From Euglena gracilis (taxonomy: Eukaryota; Euglenida; Euglenophyceae; Euglenales), in contig CP154955.1 in NCBI GenBank assembly GCA_039621445.1, positions 8,172,241 through 8,236,240 on the forward strand: a stretch of DNA of 64,000 nucleotides, written 5' to 3'. The notes under the pieces are model-generated. The model did not search any database, was not told the origin of the DNA, and saw only the letters and a program-made list of their open reading frames with translations. The position numbers were made by a program, and so were the translations under genes. Positions 51,040 to 61,028 of the stretch are shown in pieces (within the stretch, counting starts at the first letter, position 1; each line of letters opens with the position of its first letter).

Positions 51040-51640
51040 ATGAAGAAGACCGCAAACAGTGTGGACCGCATGCTCCCCCGACCCCCGAAACCAGATGAAT
51101 TTGTTGCTACACTGGAAAAGTATTTGGTCGATTTGCAGAAGGGCCCTGCTGTTGACCCAATACACGGTACGTTGTTGGCCAACGTGTTGGAAGAGAAGCC
51201 AAAAGGGACCGCAAAGGCTGAGCGTGTAGCTGTTACACGCCTGTTGGAGTTCCAGCAGGTGTGTAAACATCTGAACGCTCAGTATGAGGACCTGGATGGC
51301 TTTTTTTCCGCATGGGCTGGTTGGGTCATTGACCCCAGATATTTGTTTGATGAGGCTACCCTCATCAATCAAGCTGAGCAACAACGCCGGGCACAGTGTG
51401 GCACCACATTCAAATTCGAGACATACCTGCCTTCTACTGTCCGAGGTCATTTCAACTCTCTCGCACGGGTGTTCACATCTGTTGACCCGGACGGCACTCT
51501 GGTTCCATCTTCCAAAAAACAGTTTCCGCAACTGAACCGCCTCATGACGTCGGCTCTGACGCGAGAGAGTTCCCGGAAAGCTGTGGGTACGGCTGCCCAC
51601 CCACAATGGTCCCGACGACCATTGTTCCAAATTCGCGCCA
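51040..51640 (+). CDS. Tyrosine-recombinase-like protein, N-terminal domain only (type 1)
   Basis: Starts MKKTANSVDRMLPRPPKPDE. Residues include VDPIHGTLLANVLEEKPKGT, LLEFQQVCKHLNAQYEDLDG, DPRYLFDEATLINQAEQQRR, FPQLNRLMTSALTRESSRKA. These align in order with both exon pieces of the type 2 gene, including YLFD, QQR, FPxLN and LxRE. In type 2 this is followed by TGLRAEV, the recombinase catalytic Arg; here homology stops near GTAAHPQ and the frame runs into other sequence and the right array. So only the helical, core-binding-like half is present, and the copy is probably non-autonomous unless a further exon existed. Confidence 0.6.
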
Positions 51641-51754
51641 ACTGTCTCTCAGCTGTTACAGCTCACGGTTGTCCGGTGACCATCTTTCCACTGCCCTGCT
51701 GCATTGCATTAGATGTAGAACACCTCGCATTTCTGGCAAACACTTTTTATTTTT

Positions 51755-51926
51755 CAGTCCACGAGACACAGTGTGTGTCCCAGTCCACGGGGACACACAC
51801 TGTGTCTCGTGGACTGCCAGTCCACGAGACACAGTGTGTGTCCCAGTCCACGGGGACACACACTGTGTCTCGTGGACTCAGTCCACGAGACACAGTGTGT
51901 GTCTTGGGCCTCAGTCCACGGATATA
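51755..51926. repeat. Right palindromic array and inverted end, type 1 copy 2
   Basis: Alternating GTCCACGAGACACAGTGTGT and ACACACTGTGTCTCGTGGAC arms, ending GTGTGTCTTGGGCCTCAGTC, the complement of the left TIR. Confidence 0.9.
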
Positions 51927-52490
51927 GGAAGGAAGCTCATTTCTCCCCCTTTGGAAAGCTGGTGCTATGGGCAGGCAAGGAGGTTGGGGTGATCAGGACA
52001 CACAATTCCCTCCAGGCTGAACGCACCAGCCAGTCATTTTTTTTTTACACAGGGGGTGCCTTGTGCTACGGAGTGCCTGCCATATCACGCACACACCCTG
52101 GGGGTGGTCGGTTTTGGGCCCCCCCAGTGCCTGCCGACCTAGCCAATTTTCCTTCGCACCTTCAGCATCAGAGGGTGTACCCCCCCCCCCCTGATGGGTG
52201 CGCAGTGCCCCAATTATCAATTATGCACAGTGCCCTAATAAGTGCGCACCCCCCAGGGGTCCGAAACTACCTCCCTAAAAAGTGCGCACCCCCCCCCCAA
52301 GGAGAAATCACTGTCACATCTCAGGCCGGAAAGCACACACAATGCTTAGAACTGTCCTTCTCAGACCAAATACTTCCATCGTCCAAGCCCAAATTTGACA
52401 CATAATCACTTGACTCATTGCTTGACATCACAAGAAGGGGAAAAACTGAAAAAGAGTGGTGAAGAATTTAGCATTTTGTGCTTTGCCCTA
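51927..52490. repeat. Intron DNA with TAAGTGCGCACCCC G-tract repeats
   Basis: 52175-52310 contains poly-C with TAATAAGTGCGCACCCC and AAAAAGTGCGCACCCC; the same word returns at 53528-53640, where the right flank is CTTATTAGGGGGG. Possibly two ends of one disrupted element. Confidence 0.6.
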
Positions 52491-52706
52491 AAAAATGGGC
52501 ACCCCTGTTTTTTTTAACGTTGTTTTTTTTTTTTTTTTTTTTAACAATGTTTTTTTTAAAAAAAACAAAAAATGCCCACAAGGTTTTGCAAAGAAATAAT
52601 TTTGAATGCATATTTTCGGTCATTTTTGGCAACTTCTGGGTCAATTTTGCCAAAAACTACCTCCCACAAAAAATGAAAAGTCATAAAATTGCATTTTTTT
52701 GCATTT
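52491..52706 (+). repeat. MITE-like 'T' element, copy 5 (partial)
   Basis: TTTTTTTAAAAAAAACAAAA, GCCCACAAGGTTTTGCAAAG and CATTTTTGGCAACTTCTGGG match the other T copies. Confidence 0.65.
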
Positions 52707-53673
52707 GCCCCAGAGTGGCCATTTTGGGGTCCTGTGGTGCCTGGGGGGTGGCTACTTTGGGGGGGGGGTGAGGGTAAGACATGTAGGAGATATAGGAGGT
52801 GAGAAAACCTTACCTATACCTATACCTATACTTATACCTATACCTATACCTATACCTATACCTATACCTATACCTATACCTATACCTATACCTATACCTA
52901 TACCTATACCTATACCTATACCTATACCTATACCTATACCTATACCTATACCTATACCTATACCTATACCTATACCTATACCTATACCTACACCTATATC
53001 CAGGAATGGAATCGTCATTTTGACCTAAATTACCATTACCCCCCCCCCTAAACGACCAGGTTTTGCATAGTGCTGAGCTCTTAATACAGGGGGTGCTTAA
53101 AAAGCGTCCGATCATAACTTCGCTGAACCGAATTACGGCGCTCAAATGTCCACACGACCCCCGGGATCCGGCGACCAAACTCCGCCCAAAATTTTCCGGC
53201 AATTAAAGCCTGGCATAATTAAAGCCACGGCAAAATTCAACCCCGTGGCTCACTTCCCGCAATGCTCATTCCGAGTAGGTAAAATGAGCAGTAGGTAAAA
53301 AAATTGACGGTGTTTTTAAAAAACCATAATTTTTTCCCCTTGCCGACAGAGTCTGCCTTACCTCGTAAAAACGAGGTCCTGCCTTTTCCCGGAAAATTCC
53401 TCTTACTGAACTGTGGTCGCACGTAAGATACTGGAGTGCGGCATTTTTCAGGATTCCCTAGCACCCAGGCCATCCTCCCGAAACCTGATGGAAAAAAACT
53501 GCCTTTTTTGTCTCTCTTTTTTGTGTAAAAAGTGCGCAGTGTCCTAATAAGTGTGCAGTGCCCTGATAAGTGCGCACCCCTTGGGGTCCGAAACTACGTC
53601 CTTAAAATGCGCGGACCCGTACACTTATTAGGGGGGTTTGTTTTAAGTGCCCCGCCCGTCTGCTTCGCCGCAG
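52707..53673. repeat. (TATACC)n array and flanking intron DNA
   Basis: 52725-52775 is a CAGAGTGGCC/GGTGGCTACTTTGGGGG half-element. 52809-52999 is about 32 units of the hexamer ACCTAT. 53528-53640 carries the TAAGTGCGCACC repeat. The acceptor of exon 4 follows. Confidence 0.8.
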
Positions 53674-53775
53674 GATCGTGGGTACCAAACTGTGTCCAAG
53701 GCGCTCGCCGAGGCATATCGGGTGCTGAAGCGAGGCGGCTACTTTGTGCATTTGAGCTGTGCGCAGCCCCTTCCT
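53674..53775 (+). CDS. METTL13/EEF1AKMT4-like methyltransferase, exon 4
   Basis: After TCGCCGCAG, phase 0, it reads DRGYQTVSKALAEAYRVLKR then GGYFVHLSCAQPLP, ending CCT/GTCACA. E-x-YRVLK-x-GGxFxxxS is the conserved strand-turn-strand late in the class I methyltransferase fold of this family. Removing the 5.7-kb intron joins GPDE to DRGYQ in frame. The exon is GC-rich (about 60%), unlike the flanking intron. Confidence 0.9.
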
Positions 53776-54383
53776 GTCACAGACAGGATGTGCAGGGCTC
53801 CCCAAGGCTGAAATGGAGTTGGGGGCAGGATGGTCCAGCTGGGCTGAGGCAAAAGATTTCGGTGCCAAGTGCAATTTTTTTTGAGAAAAGTCGCCAAATT
53901 GGTTGGTTTTGAATGAATGAATTATTTTTTTTTAGGGTTTGTTTAACTCATAATTTCAACCCAGCATGGTTTCTGGTTCCAGCCAAGCCCCCCCCTCCCG
54001 GGTTCAGACCAGGTAGATCAGGGTTCAGATTCGGTTAAGCCACAGTGGACCCCATCTCCTGGGGGGTGGGGGTGGTCTTGCCAGCCACCTTTTACCCCTC
54101 CTCCCATTGACGAGTTTGCATTATTTTCCAGGTGCCCCAAGGGCAGCTGGACGGTAACGGATTTCTGGCTTTCGGGGGGTGAGCTGTGACCCCTTCCTCC
54201 TCGGGGGGTTATTGTAGGATGCTTTGGTTCAACACACCACGGAGAAGAGGGCATAAAGACACTGCAAAAACAGCCGCAGTGTACATGGGGGGTCTTCCGG
54301 ATGGCTGGACGATTCCCCCAGGTCCCTTGGGAAATTCCTGCACCCCACGATGTCTTGCGGAGGAAAGGCCTGACTGCACGCAG
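53776..54383. other. Last intron, CCAGCC-family repeat
   Basis: 54045-54180 repeats the CCATTGACGAGTTTGCATTA / TTTTCCAG / GGGCAGCTGGA blocks seen at 41810-41880. No other gene seen. Confidence 0.5.
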
Positions 54384-54494
54384 GAGGGCCGTGAGGATCT
54401 GCTCAACCTGCCACATGGGAAGTGGAAGGTGGACCATTTTGTTGCCGGGCCGGGATTGGACAGTTTACTATCCGGACACAGATATGTGCTTTAG
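54384..54494 (+). CDS. METTL13/EEF1AKMT4-like methyltransferase, terminal exon
   Basis: Acceptor TGCACGCAG, phase 0 from exon 4, reads EGREDLLNLPHGKWKVDHFV then AGPGLDSLLSGHRYVL and TAG. R-x-x-x-L...W-V-x-x-x-V...HYxYxx is the expected C-terminal end of the domain. All recognised junctions from exon 2 to here keep phase, which supports one gene. Whether it is active depends on the unseen motif I exon. Confidence 0.85.
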   Translation, partial: EGREDLLNLPHGKWKVDHFVAGPGLDSLLSGHRYVL

Positions 54495-54822
54495 TCACTG
54501 TCAGTGTCAGTTGTTAGCCCACAAGTGGACATTTGTCTCAAAAACATTTTCTTTTGATTATATCTCAGAGATCTTTTACCCACAAAAACGTTCCAAGCCA
54601 TCTCCCCCCGGAGGCTTTTTCTGTTTTATTTTTCTTCAAGTTTGTTTTGGTCTGGTCCATCACCTCCCCCCCCCCCCACAGCACTCAACCCAACCATCCG
54701 AACCTCTTCCATTTAAAAACCGCACAGTCGAACCAAGGCCGAAAAGTTTTGTTGAAAAATGAGATGAATGTTGGTACCATGCGAAAATGGTGACGTAGTA
54801 ATTCAATGGATGCCTTGTCAAA
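54495..54822. other. No gene seen
   Basis: 3' flank of the methyltransferase gene with a C tract at 54668-54682. No clear polyadenylation signal AATAAA was noted. Confidence 0.4.
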
Positions 54823-54922
54823 TCAAATATCCTCCGTTGACATGTCGTAGTTGTCTATCCCCTGAGTCCATTCCCGGCCCACTTCATTCTCCAGGATGGG
54901 TCCCCTGCTGGCAGTGAGGCGT
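54823..54922 (-). CDS. Candidate terminal exon, unidentified minus-strand gene
   Basis: On the minus strand an acceptor CTTTGTCTTTCGCAG is followed by RLTASRGPILENEVGREWTQ then GIDNYDMSTEDI and a stop. Splice site and composition support a C-terminal exon. No family recognised. 55341-55535 could be an upstream exon of the same gene. Confidence 0.4.
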
Positions 54923-55080
54923 CTGCGAAAGACAAAGACGACCCCAATTGCCACCATCTGTTCCTCTGCCGGAAAGGATGACTTCTCCTCCCCCACAATT
55001 GCAATTTCACTCTTCACCCTCCGCTCTGTTTACCGTCTGTGACAGCCATTGCATGTTTTGCTGTGTTGCTTTATTGTGCC

Positions 55081-55151
55081 CAGGAATTGTTATCAAGTCA
55101 AAAGAACCAGTCCAGTCTGAGTTGGTTGCTCTTTTCTCATCGTTGGCCTAA
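55081..55151 (+). CDS. Candidate short terminal exon, unidentified
   Basis: TTGTGCCCAG then GIVIKSKEPVQSELVALFSS LA-stop. A good acceptor and protein-like composition, but only 23 codons and antisense to the neighbouring candidates. Low confidence. Confidence 0.25.
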
Positions 55152-55340
55152 CTTTCAGCAAAAGCGAAGCTCCATTTGAAGCTGAATAGCAGACTTGCCA
55201 AATTTTGGATTATGAAACATTGAGAACTTTGAAGTTGCCATTTCCAAATTGCAAAAAGCAAACAAGAAGAAGACTTTTTCGTTAAAAAAAGGTCGCACAT
55301 GTGGTGCATCCTCCAACGCCTTTGGTGCCGGCCCGGAAAA

Positions 55341-55535
55341 CTATTTTTGCAAGAATAATTTTTCTGTGTCGGCCTGAGCTGGGAACCAAAACCAACCCTC
55401 CTGCGCCGTGGGCAGGCATCCAGTACAAAAGCCAACCCCGGGGTTGTTAAAAGGAAGCTGTTTGTGATCCAAGTTGATCAGTGGCGGCACGGTTAAACAG
55501 GGAGTGCTACTGTTGGTGTAACCCACCACCAGCAC
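55341..55535 (-). CDS. Candidate exon, unidentified minus-strand gene
   Basis: Reads VVGYTNSSTPCLTVPPLINL then DHKQLPFNNPGVGFCTGCLP, with a possible GAGG/GTTGGT donor afterwards. Not repeat-derived. Might belong with 54823-54922. No family recognised. Confidence 0.35.
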   Translation of the reverse strand: MLVVGYTNSSTPCLTVPPLINLDHKQLPFNNPGVGFCTGCLPTAQEGWFWFPAQADTEKLFLQK

Positions 55536-55559
55536 AACAAGCCTAAAGATTCCACACCT

Positions 55560-55709
55560 TCATATGTTGGGGGGCTGACCTCCTCCATACGGCCCACCCC
55601 TGCTCGCCATGTCTCCCTTCTCCCCCAAGCCATGTGATCCTTTAGCCCTGGTCACCATGCCTCGGCCCATTGCTGGGATGCTGAGTGGCACGTCCATTGG
55701 GGCACCTGA
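55560..55709 (-). CDS. Candidate Gly/Met/Pro-rich terminal exon, minus strand
   Basis: After CACCCATGTCAG it reads APMDVPLSIPAMGRGMVTRA then GHGLGEKGD-like residues, RGGPYGGGQPPNI and a stop. The Gly-rich C-terminus resembles RNA-binding proteins in composition only. An adjacent (GT)n tract lies in its upstream intron. Confidence 0.35.
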   Translation of the reverse strand, partial: SGAPMDVPLSIPAMGRGMVTRAKGSHGLGEKGDMASRGGPYGGGQPPNI

Positions 55710-56300
55710 CATGGGTGTGCCGCAACATGCCCTCATGACTGTGTTGTGCATGTTTGTGTGTGTGCGCGTGCGTGCGTGCGTGTGTGAGTGCGCGCGCATG
55801 TGTGTCAGCACCAGAAGTTTTTTTTCGGATACCATCACCCCTGCTCGGCAAGAGAATCTGAAATTTCTTGGCAAAGACAGGTCAACATCTTGAAAAAAAT
55901 GCCAACCCCAGGGTCCGTGGTGGCGTGAGGTGCCTGCCCAGGAAGGTGCCTATGGACACCAAAGTCGGAACCCTCTTGGGGAGAAGGTGCATGAGTAGCG
56001 AGAGAGAGCAAGAGAACCGGCATGTTCGTTTATTTGACTTTCTGGTTTGAGCACCTTTAATACCATGCTCCTGGGTGCAATAAAAAAACGTGAGTGGACA
56101 GGCCCGTATGAATTGGAAGAGTTTTGTCTCAAATCATTTGAATTGCATTAGGTGATTTTTGGGGGGGGGGGCGAGCTCTGACGCCCTGAAACCACAGTAG
56201 CCGGGGAGGGTCAGAACAGTGAATGATTGGTGTGAATGAAATCGGTGACAATGGGGTCCAGTATTCCTTCTTTGCTGTGGTTTTCGTGTGTGTGTGGTGC

Positions 56301-56332
<32 letters not shown>

Positions 56333-56338
56333 GTGCGC

Positions 56339-56378
<40 letters not shown>

Positions 56379-57552
56379 GTGTATGTGTGTGTGTGTGACT
56401 GTGCGTGTTGTGTGCGAGTGTGAGTGTGGGTAGCGAGCGAGCGAGCGAGCGAGCGAGAGAGAGAGAGAGAGAGAGTTTGTAAAGTATGTGTGTGCATGTA
56501 AAAAGTGAATGATCTGGAAAGCAGTGACACTGTCAACAACGATCTCTGTAAGAGCTAAATGAATTCGATATGAAACCTTTAGTGCGGTGTGTCCATCTTC
56601 AACATTTTTCAGTGTACATCCAGTCTCTCATCGACAAAGTACTCTTGTCGCAACCCCAATTCCCAAGTTTGTGAGGGCGAGGCAATGGAATGCCACTTGA
56701 TCTGAAATCGATTGCCCGTGCCAGCACTGTGCCTGTGTATTGTGCGTGTGTGTATGCGTACAATGTTGCCTGCGTGTCATGTGCACGAGTGAGTGATTTT
56801 GTCATTTATCTGCGTACATGTCGTGTATGTGTCATGTGTGGGCATGCATGATGTGTATGTGTTATGTGAGCAGGGATGTATTTGAATCCTATGAGCGGCA
56901 TGGGGGTCATCATCATTCCCATCCTGCTGGGATCAGGCTTCTTTTTAAGTCACCTGACCCCCCCCCCCCCCCCCCGGGGGGGAGGGGGGGTGGGTGGGTG
57001 GGTCCGGGCCGGACCCCCCCGGGGGGGGGTCCCGCGCCGGAGGCGCTGGGTATACCTTTTCGGCGCGAAGCGCCGAAAATTTTTGAAAATTGCCTTTAAC
57101 GGGCCCGATTTTGGGGGGGTCCCGCGCCACCCTGGGTGGGTGGGGGGGGACCCCCCCCGGAGGTCTTAAAAAGAAGCCTGGCTGGGATGTTCCCCAACCC
57201 CTTCCCGTTCTTTCCAGTGGCTCTTTGACTGTTCTTGCAAACCACCAAAGTGGGTGCGTGGTCCCCCTTCACCAGACTTTCCTGTACAGCCCTGATTTGT
57301 GCTTGTGTGTGTTGTGTGTGTGTTGTGTGTGTGTTGTGTGTGTTGTGTGGTGTGTGTGTGTGTTGTGTGTTGTGTGTGTGGCTGTGTGTTGTGTGTTGTG
57401 TATGTTGTTGTGTTGTGTATGCGCGTTGTGCTGGTTTGCAATGGTGTGTCTGTGTGTGCGTGTGCGCGCGCACGTGCGTTGTGTATGTGCGCACGCGCGC
57501 GTGTGTGTCTGTGTCTTGCGCGGCACTTGCCGCCCCCCGCTTCCCCCGCAGC
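55710..57552. repeat. (GT)n/(GTGC)n microsatellites and C/G-tract palindromes
   Basis: GT-rich arrays at 55750-55800, 56285-56430 and 57295-57510; GAGC/GA repeat at 56435-56475. 56960-57165 is a C/G-tract block with GGCGCGAAGCGCCG and two GTCCCGCGCC segments. Coding frames over the GT arrays are artefacts. Confidence 0.8.
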
Positions 57553-57720
57553 GTCCCCCAACCACCGGCTGCTGCGCGACGCGGCGGAGGAGCTCGCGGC
57601 CCCGAGCGGCCCCGCCGCCCTCGATTTCTGGGCCCGGTTCGCGGAGTGGTACGCCTCCATGCGGCCGTTCTGGCCCCTGGACGGGCAGTTCACCCGCAGC
57701 TGGAGCGCGCCCGCCGCCGC
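57553..57720 (+). CDS. GC-rich exon candidate 1, unidentified gene
   Basis: After CTTCCCCCGCAG it reads SPNHRLLRDAAEELAAPSGP then AALDFWARFAEWYASMRPFW and PLDGQFTRSW. Strong GC bias at third positions, absent from flanks, and a good acceptor. The donor is unclear. This is the first of several similar exons on the + strand to 63945, probably one gene. No family recognised. Confidence 0.5.
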
Positions 57721-59455
57721 GCTGTTGGGGGCTCTTCCGGGCCGTTCGCCCGCCGCGCCAGCACGGATTTGCCGTCCTGGTGGTGGATGACCGGCCCCTC
57801 CGGAACGACGTTGGGTCTCCACTGGGTCCCCACCGATTCAAATTCCATCCGATGATATTTTTAATTATTGTTAATTATTAATTCAATACGTGATGAATGA
57901 TACAATTAATGAATTTCACTTGAATAAAGGCCCCCTAAATAACAGCCCCCCCCCCCCCCCCGGGCAGAGCCCATTTGTATGAAAATGTGCCAAAATGTGT
58001 CAAGTGAGACACAGGCCACCACACGAGGACTCATGGAACAGAAGGCCACGTTCCAGCAGGCGCTTTCGGTCCGTCACTGTGTGCATGCAGAGGCAGAGAC
58101 TGGTGTTGTTGGTGACCCAGGGGGGGGGGTTGGGGTTGGGCTGAGTTGGTACCCCAAAGGAGCTTTTTTTTTTGGCACAACACGCCGGAATCTATTGGAA
58201 CAAAATTTGACATCCAAATCAAGCTCCCCGAGTTTAGGGTTCGATCTAAGGAGGCCACCCCCGGACCACCCTCCATCTGCCAAGGGGGGTCCCCGTGCGA
58301 ACCAGATTGACCAAGTGGACCCCATCCCCCAGGCTAGGGGGGCCCATCCAGTCAGCAGCCTTTTTCAGCCAGCCCGGATTTTCCAGCTTTTGAGCTGGTT
58401 CTGAGTGACCCCCCCGAGGGGGGGGTTCACTCAGCGATGCCCTGGCCCGGGACCGAAAAAAATTGCCCAAAATACAAAAGAAGATAAAACTTGGTCCTTT
58501 TGTTTGGAGGACGACCCCCACCTGCCCAAACCTTGAACCCTGCCTGAGCTTCCCACCAGCCCTCTCGAGCAAGCACCTCTGATGATGCTGGGTGATGCTG
58601 GGCGATGCTTGATTTTCGGAGACCAGAGGTGGGGTACCGATGTTGGGCGATGCTGGCATTTTTTTGTGTGTATTTTTCAGAATTATACCATTTTTGGGAT
58701 AATTTCCCCACAAACCTCCAGTATTGCACCCATCTTGGTTAATTTGGATTACTTTTTGCTATTTTGGGATTTGGGGGGCTATTTTGCATTGATTAGGGCA
58801 AATATTGGGCTAATTTGGGTCAATGTATGGCGATGCTGGGCCCAAGGGCATGGCTGACCAGAGGTGCTTGGTCTCGAGAGGGCCTTTAATGAGCTGGGCC
58901 TCCTGGCTGTGGTGGGTGTCTACCATTGGCAGGATATCCTGTACTGTACAGCAAGACGATGTTGAGCAGAAATGTCAAAAGCAGTTGTCTTTCAAGTGGT
59001 AAAGACTCCTCCCTCTGGACAATCCGGTCAAACAACTTTTTTGGGAGCATACAAATGTCGTTTTTATTGTTGTCAGTAAGTGCTTTTTGAGCATTTGTTG
59101 GCGAAGTTCACGAAAAAAAAAAGTTGCCACCTATCACTGAGGGTTGAAAACTCTAAAAAAAAGAACAACTCCTCCTTTTGAAAAGAGAGTTCTCACTGAC
59201 TCTGTATGAGGGTCCCCCCCCCCCCGGGCACTTGGCCCCCCTCCTCCCTGCATGCAAACTTGGCCCCTAAAGTTGGCCTTTGGTCTTTTGCGCATGGCTG
59301 CCGAAATTCTTGACCCCCTGAGGTTGGCCCCCCGGTCTTGGTGCGTTGCTCAAGGCCATATGCACAACCATTCTCAGCGTGTGAAGCACTCTCCGCGCGC
59401 TGTCTCACACCACTCCAAATAAATAACACATGTTTTGCGCACGTGGATGGACAGC
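57721..59455. repeat. Intron-like DNA: C/G tracts, CCAGCC repeats, GATGCTGGGCGATGC repeat
   Basis: 57943-57962 is a C tract, 58110-58440 holds CCAGCC-family repeats, and 58580-58640 and 58830-58845 hold GATGCTGGGCGATGC-type repeats. No gene. Confidence 0.5.
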
Positions 59456-59558
59456 GCGCCAACCCACTCCGCGACGGCGCCGCTGCCCCAAATCAACCAC
59501 TTCTTCCTGACGGCCCGCCTCAACCCCTATGTGGTCGCCTGCTTTCTGGACGAGGAGG
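59456..59558 (+). CDS. GC-rich exon candidate 2
   Basis: From GGACAG the frame reads APLPQINHFFLTARLNPYVV then ACFLDEE, ending GAG/GTTGGA. INHFFxTxxxNPYV is loosely like the NHFxVSQxNPH segment of patatin-type lipases, but no GxSxG motif is seen upstream, so I do not assign it. Confidence 0.45.
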
Positions 59559-59973
59559 TTGGAGTGACTCTGCACAGGCCCTTCACACGAGCTTCTTTCT
59601 GTGGCCTTTTTTTCTTCAAGGATGGTTCTAAACGCTCTGCTCCGCCAATGCAGTGGATTCTCATTTCACTTCAACATCTCATTTTGCCAGCTTAAGTCCC
59701 AGAAATGCTAATCCGTCTTGGAAGAATTTCATAAGCCCCAAACCAGGTGTGACAGTCTGGAAATGGAAGTGAAATCACGCGCTCCATATGGGGCTTTCCC
59801 CACTCCCCACTGTACTGGTTACAAAGCCACAAAGAAGAAAACTCAAAAGAACTGACAAGGGTCGAGGTCATATTAATATTCAATATTCAATATTTGATAT
59901 TTCATTTAGCAGGGCTTTAAAAAGTTTTTTTTGAAAAACTCAGACCCCCCCGCCCAAAACACCCACAGCACAG
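59559..59973. other. No gene seen
   Basis: Intron-like; AT-rich ATATTCAATATTTGATATTT near 59880. Confidence 0.4.
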
Positions 59974-60076
59974 GAGAGGCCTGAAGCCGACTCAGCTCGT
60001 CACCGCTGCACTGGAGGGGTTGGTCGTCCCGCGGTGGGCGCTGCTGTGTCCGTGGTGCAGTCAGAGCGCGGTCGAG
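59974..60076 (+). CDS. GC-rich exon candidate 3
   Basis: Acceptor CCCACAGCACAG, reads GLKPTQLVTAALEGLVVPRW then ALLCPWCSQSAVE to GAG/GTGCGG; an alternative donor CAG/GTTAGC at 60136 would need another frame. No family recognised. Confidence 0.4.
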
Positions 60077-60926
60077 GTGCGGGCCCTGTCCGCCGGCCAG
60101 GGGCCGCCTTTGGCCGGCTGAACAGCTCAGTCCAGGTTAGCTGCCCTGCGCTTCTCTGCGTGCAGCTCGAGGCCCCTGGGCTGCACTGGAGTGCCCGACT
60201 CGAGTGTAGCCACTCGAGTTGGCACGGAGCACGAGCCTGGCACCGGCATGTGGAATTTTGGTATGTTGCCCCTCCAGGGGGCAGAAATTTTGCACCGGGC
60301 TGGAAGTCGATAACCTGGACCGCGCCGCTGTGCTCCCCTGCTGGACTGGGGGGGGGTTATCATATTGACCCCTGCGTGGGACCCTACCCGGGGCGAGGGT
60401 GTTTGGCTAGTTGTTGTTTTTTCCGTAGTGGCTGGTCAGCAAATGGCTGGTCAGCCCCCGGGTCCTTATGCAAAAGCTTGGGAGGAAGGGTTGATGGGTG
60501 GGTGGGTCGGTGGGTGGGCCTCCAAATCCCCTCCCCCAGTCATTAAAAAACGTTGACGAGTTCCATATTTCCATGTTTAATAAATATTTACGCAAATTTA
60601 AGTATTTACACATATTTAATTAATGTTTATGTACATTTTAATTAATGTTTACGTATATTTAAGTATTTTTTTTATTATTTTATTTTACATATATTTAATT
60701 AATGTTCATGTATATTTTAATATTTACGTATATTTCATTAATGTTTACGAATGTTTAAATATTATGCATATTTAATTCATGTTTACGTATGTTTAAATAT
60801 TTACATATATTTAATTAACTATTACATATATTTAAATATTTTCATCTGTACATGTTCGTATGCTTCCGTACGTACACACACATGCACACACGGCCCGGCG
60901 GCCCGTGCCTCCCCGTCCCTGCCCAG
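60077..60926. repeat. Intron-like DNA with ATTTAATTAATGTTTACG repeat
   Basis: 60570-60850 is a degenerate tandem array of TATTTAATTAATGTTTACGT. 60350-60530 is G-rich with GGGTGGGTCGGTGGG. Confidence 0.7.
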
Positions 60927-61028
60927 ACGACGTGCTTCCTGTGCCAGGTCACGTTCGAGGCGGACCTGGCCACCAACGTCGTGGTCACGTTCCAGATGCA
61001 CCCGCCCTGGCCCTGCCTACGCCATCGT
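60927..61028 (+). CDS. GC-rich exon candidate 4
   Basis: Strong acceptor CCCGTCCCTGCCCAG, then TTCFLCQVTFEADLATNVVV and TFQMHPPWP, with a donor possible at CATC/GTTGGG. Beta-strand-like alternation. Unidentified. Confidence 0.5.

Larger units (their letters stand above)
50543..51926 (+). mobile_element. Palindrome-array tyrosine-recombinase-like element, type 1 copy 2
   Basis: Hairpin 50543-50652 (GGCGCC-TTCG-GGCGCC core); TIR TATATCCGTTGACTAAGAGG from 50654; palindromic array 50758-50895; leader GAATTCCCACTGGTCCGACC; recombinase-like ORF from 51040; a right array 51755-51900; and the inverted end GGGCCTCAGTCCACGGATATA (to 51926). More than 90% identical by eye to 21307-22613. It lies in the third large intron of the methyltransferase gene, in sense orientation. 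Confidence 0.88.

Noticed and set aside
52752-53202. Long repeat ORFs (PIPIPI, YLYLYL, YRYRYR)
   Set aside because: All are translations of the hexanucleotide array.
57096-57822. Large Cys/Val or His/Thr-rich ORFs
   Set aside because: They translate the GT microsatellite; only the part after 57553 is exon-like.
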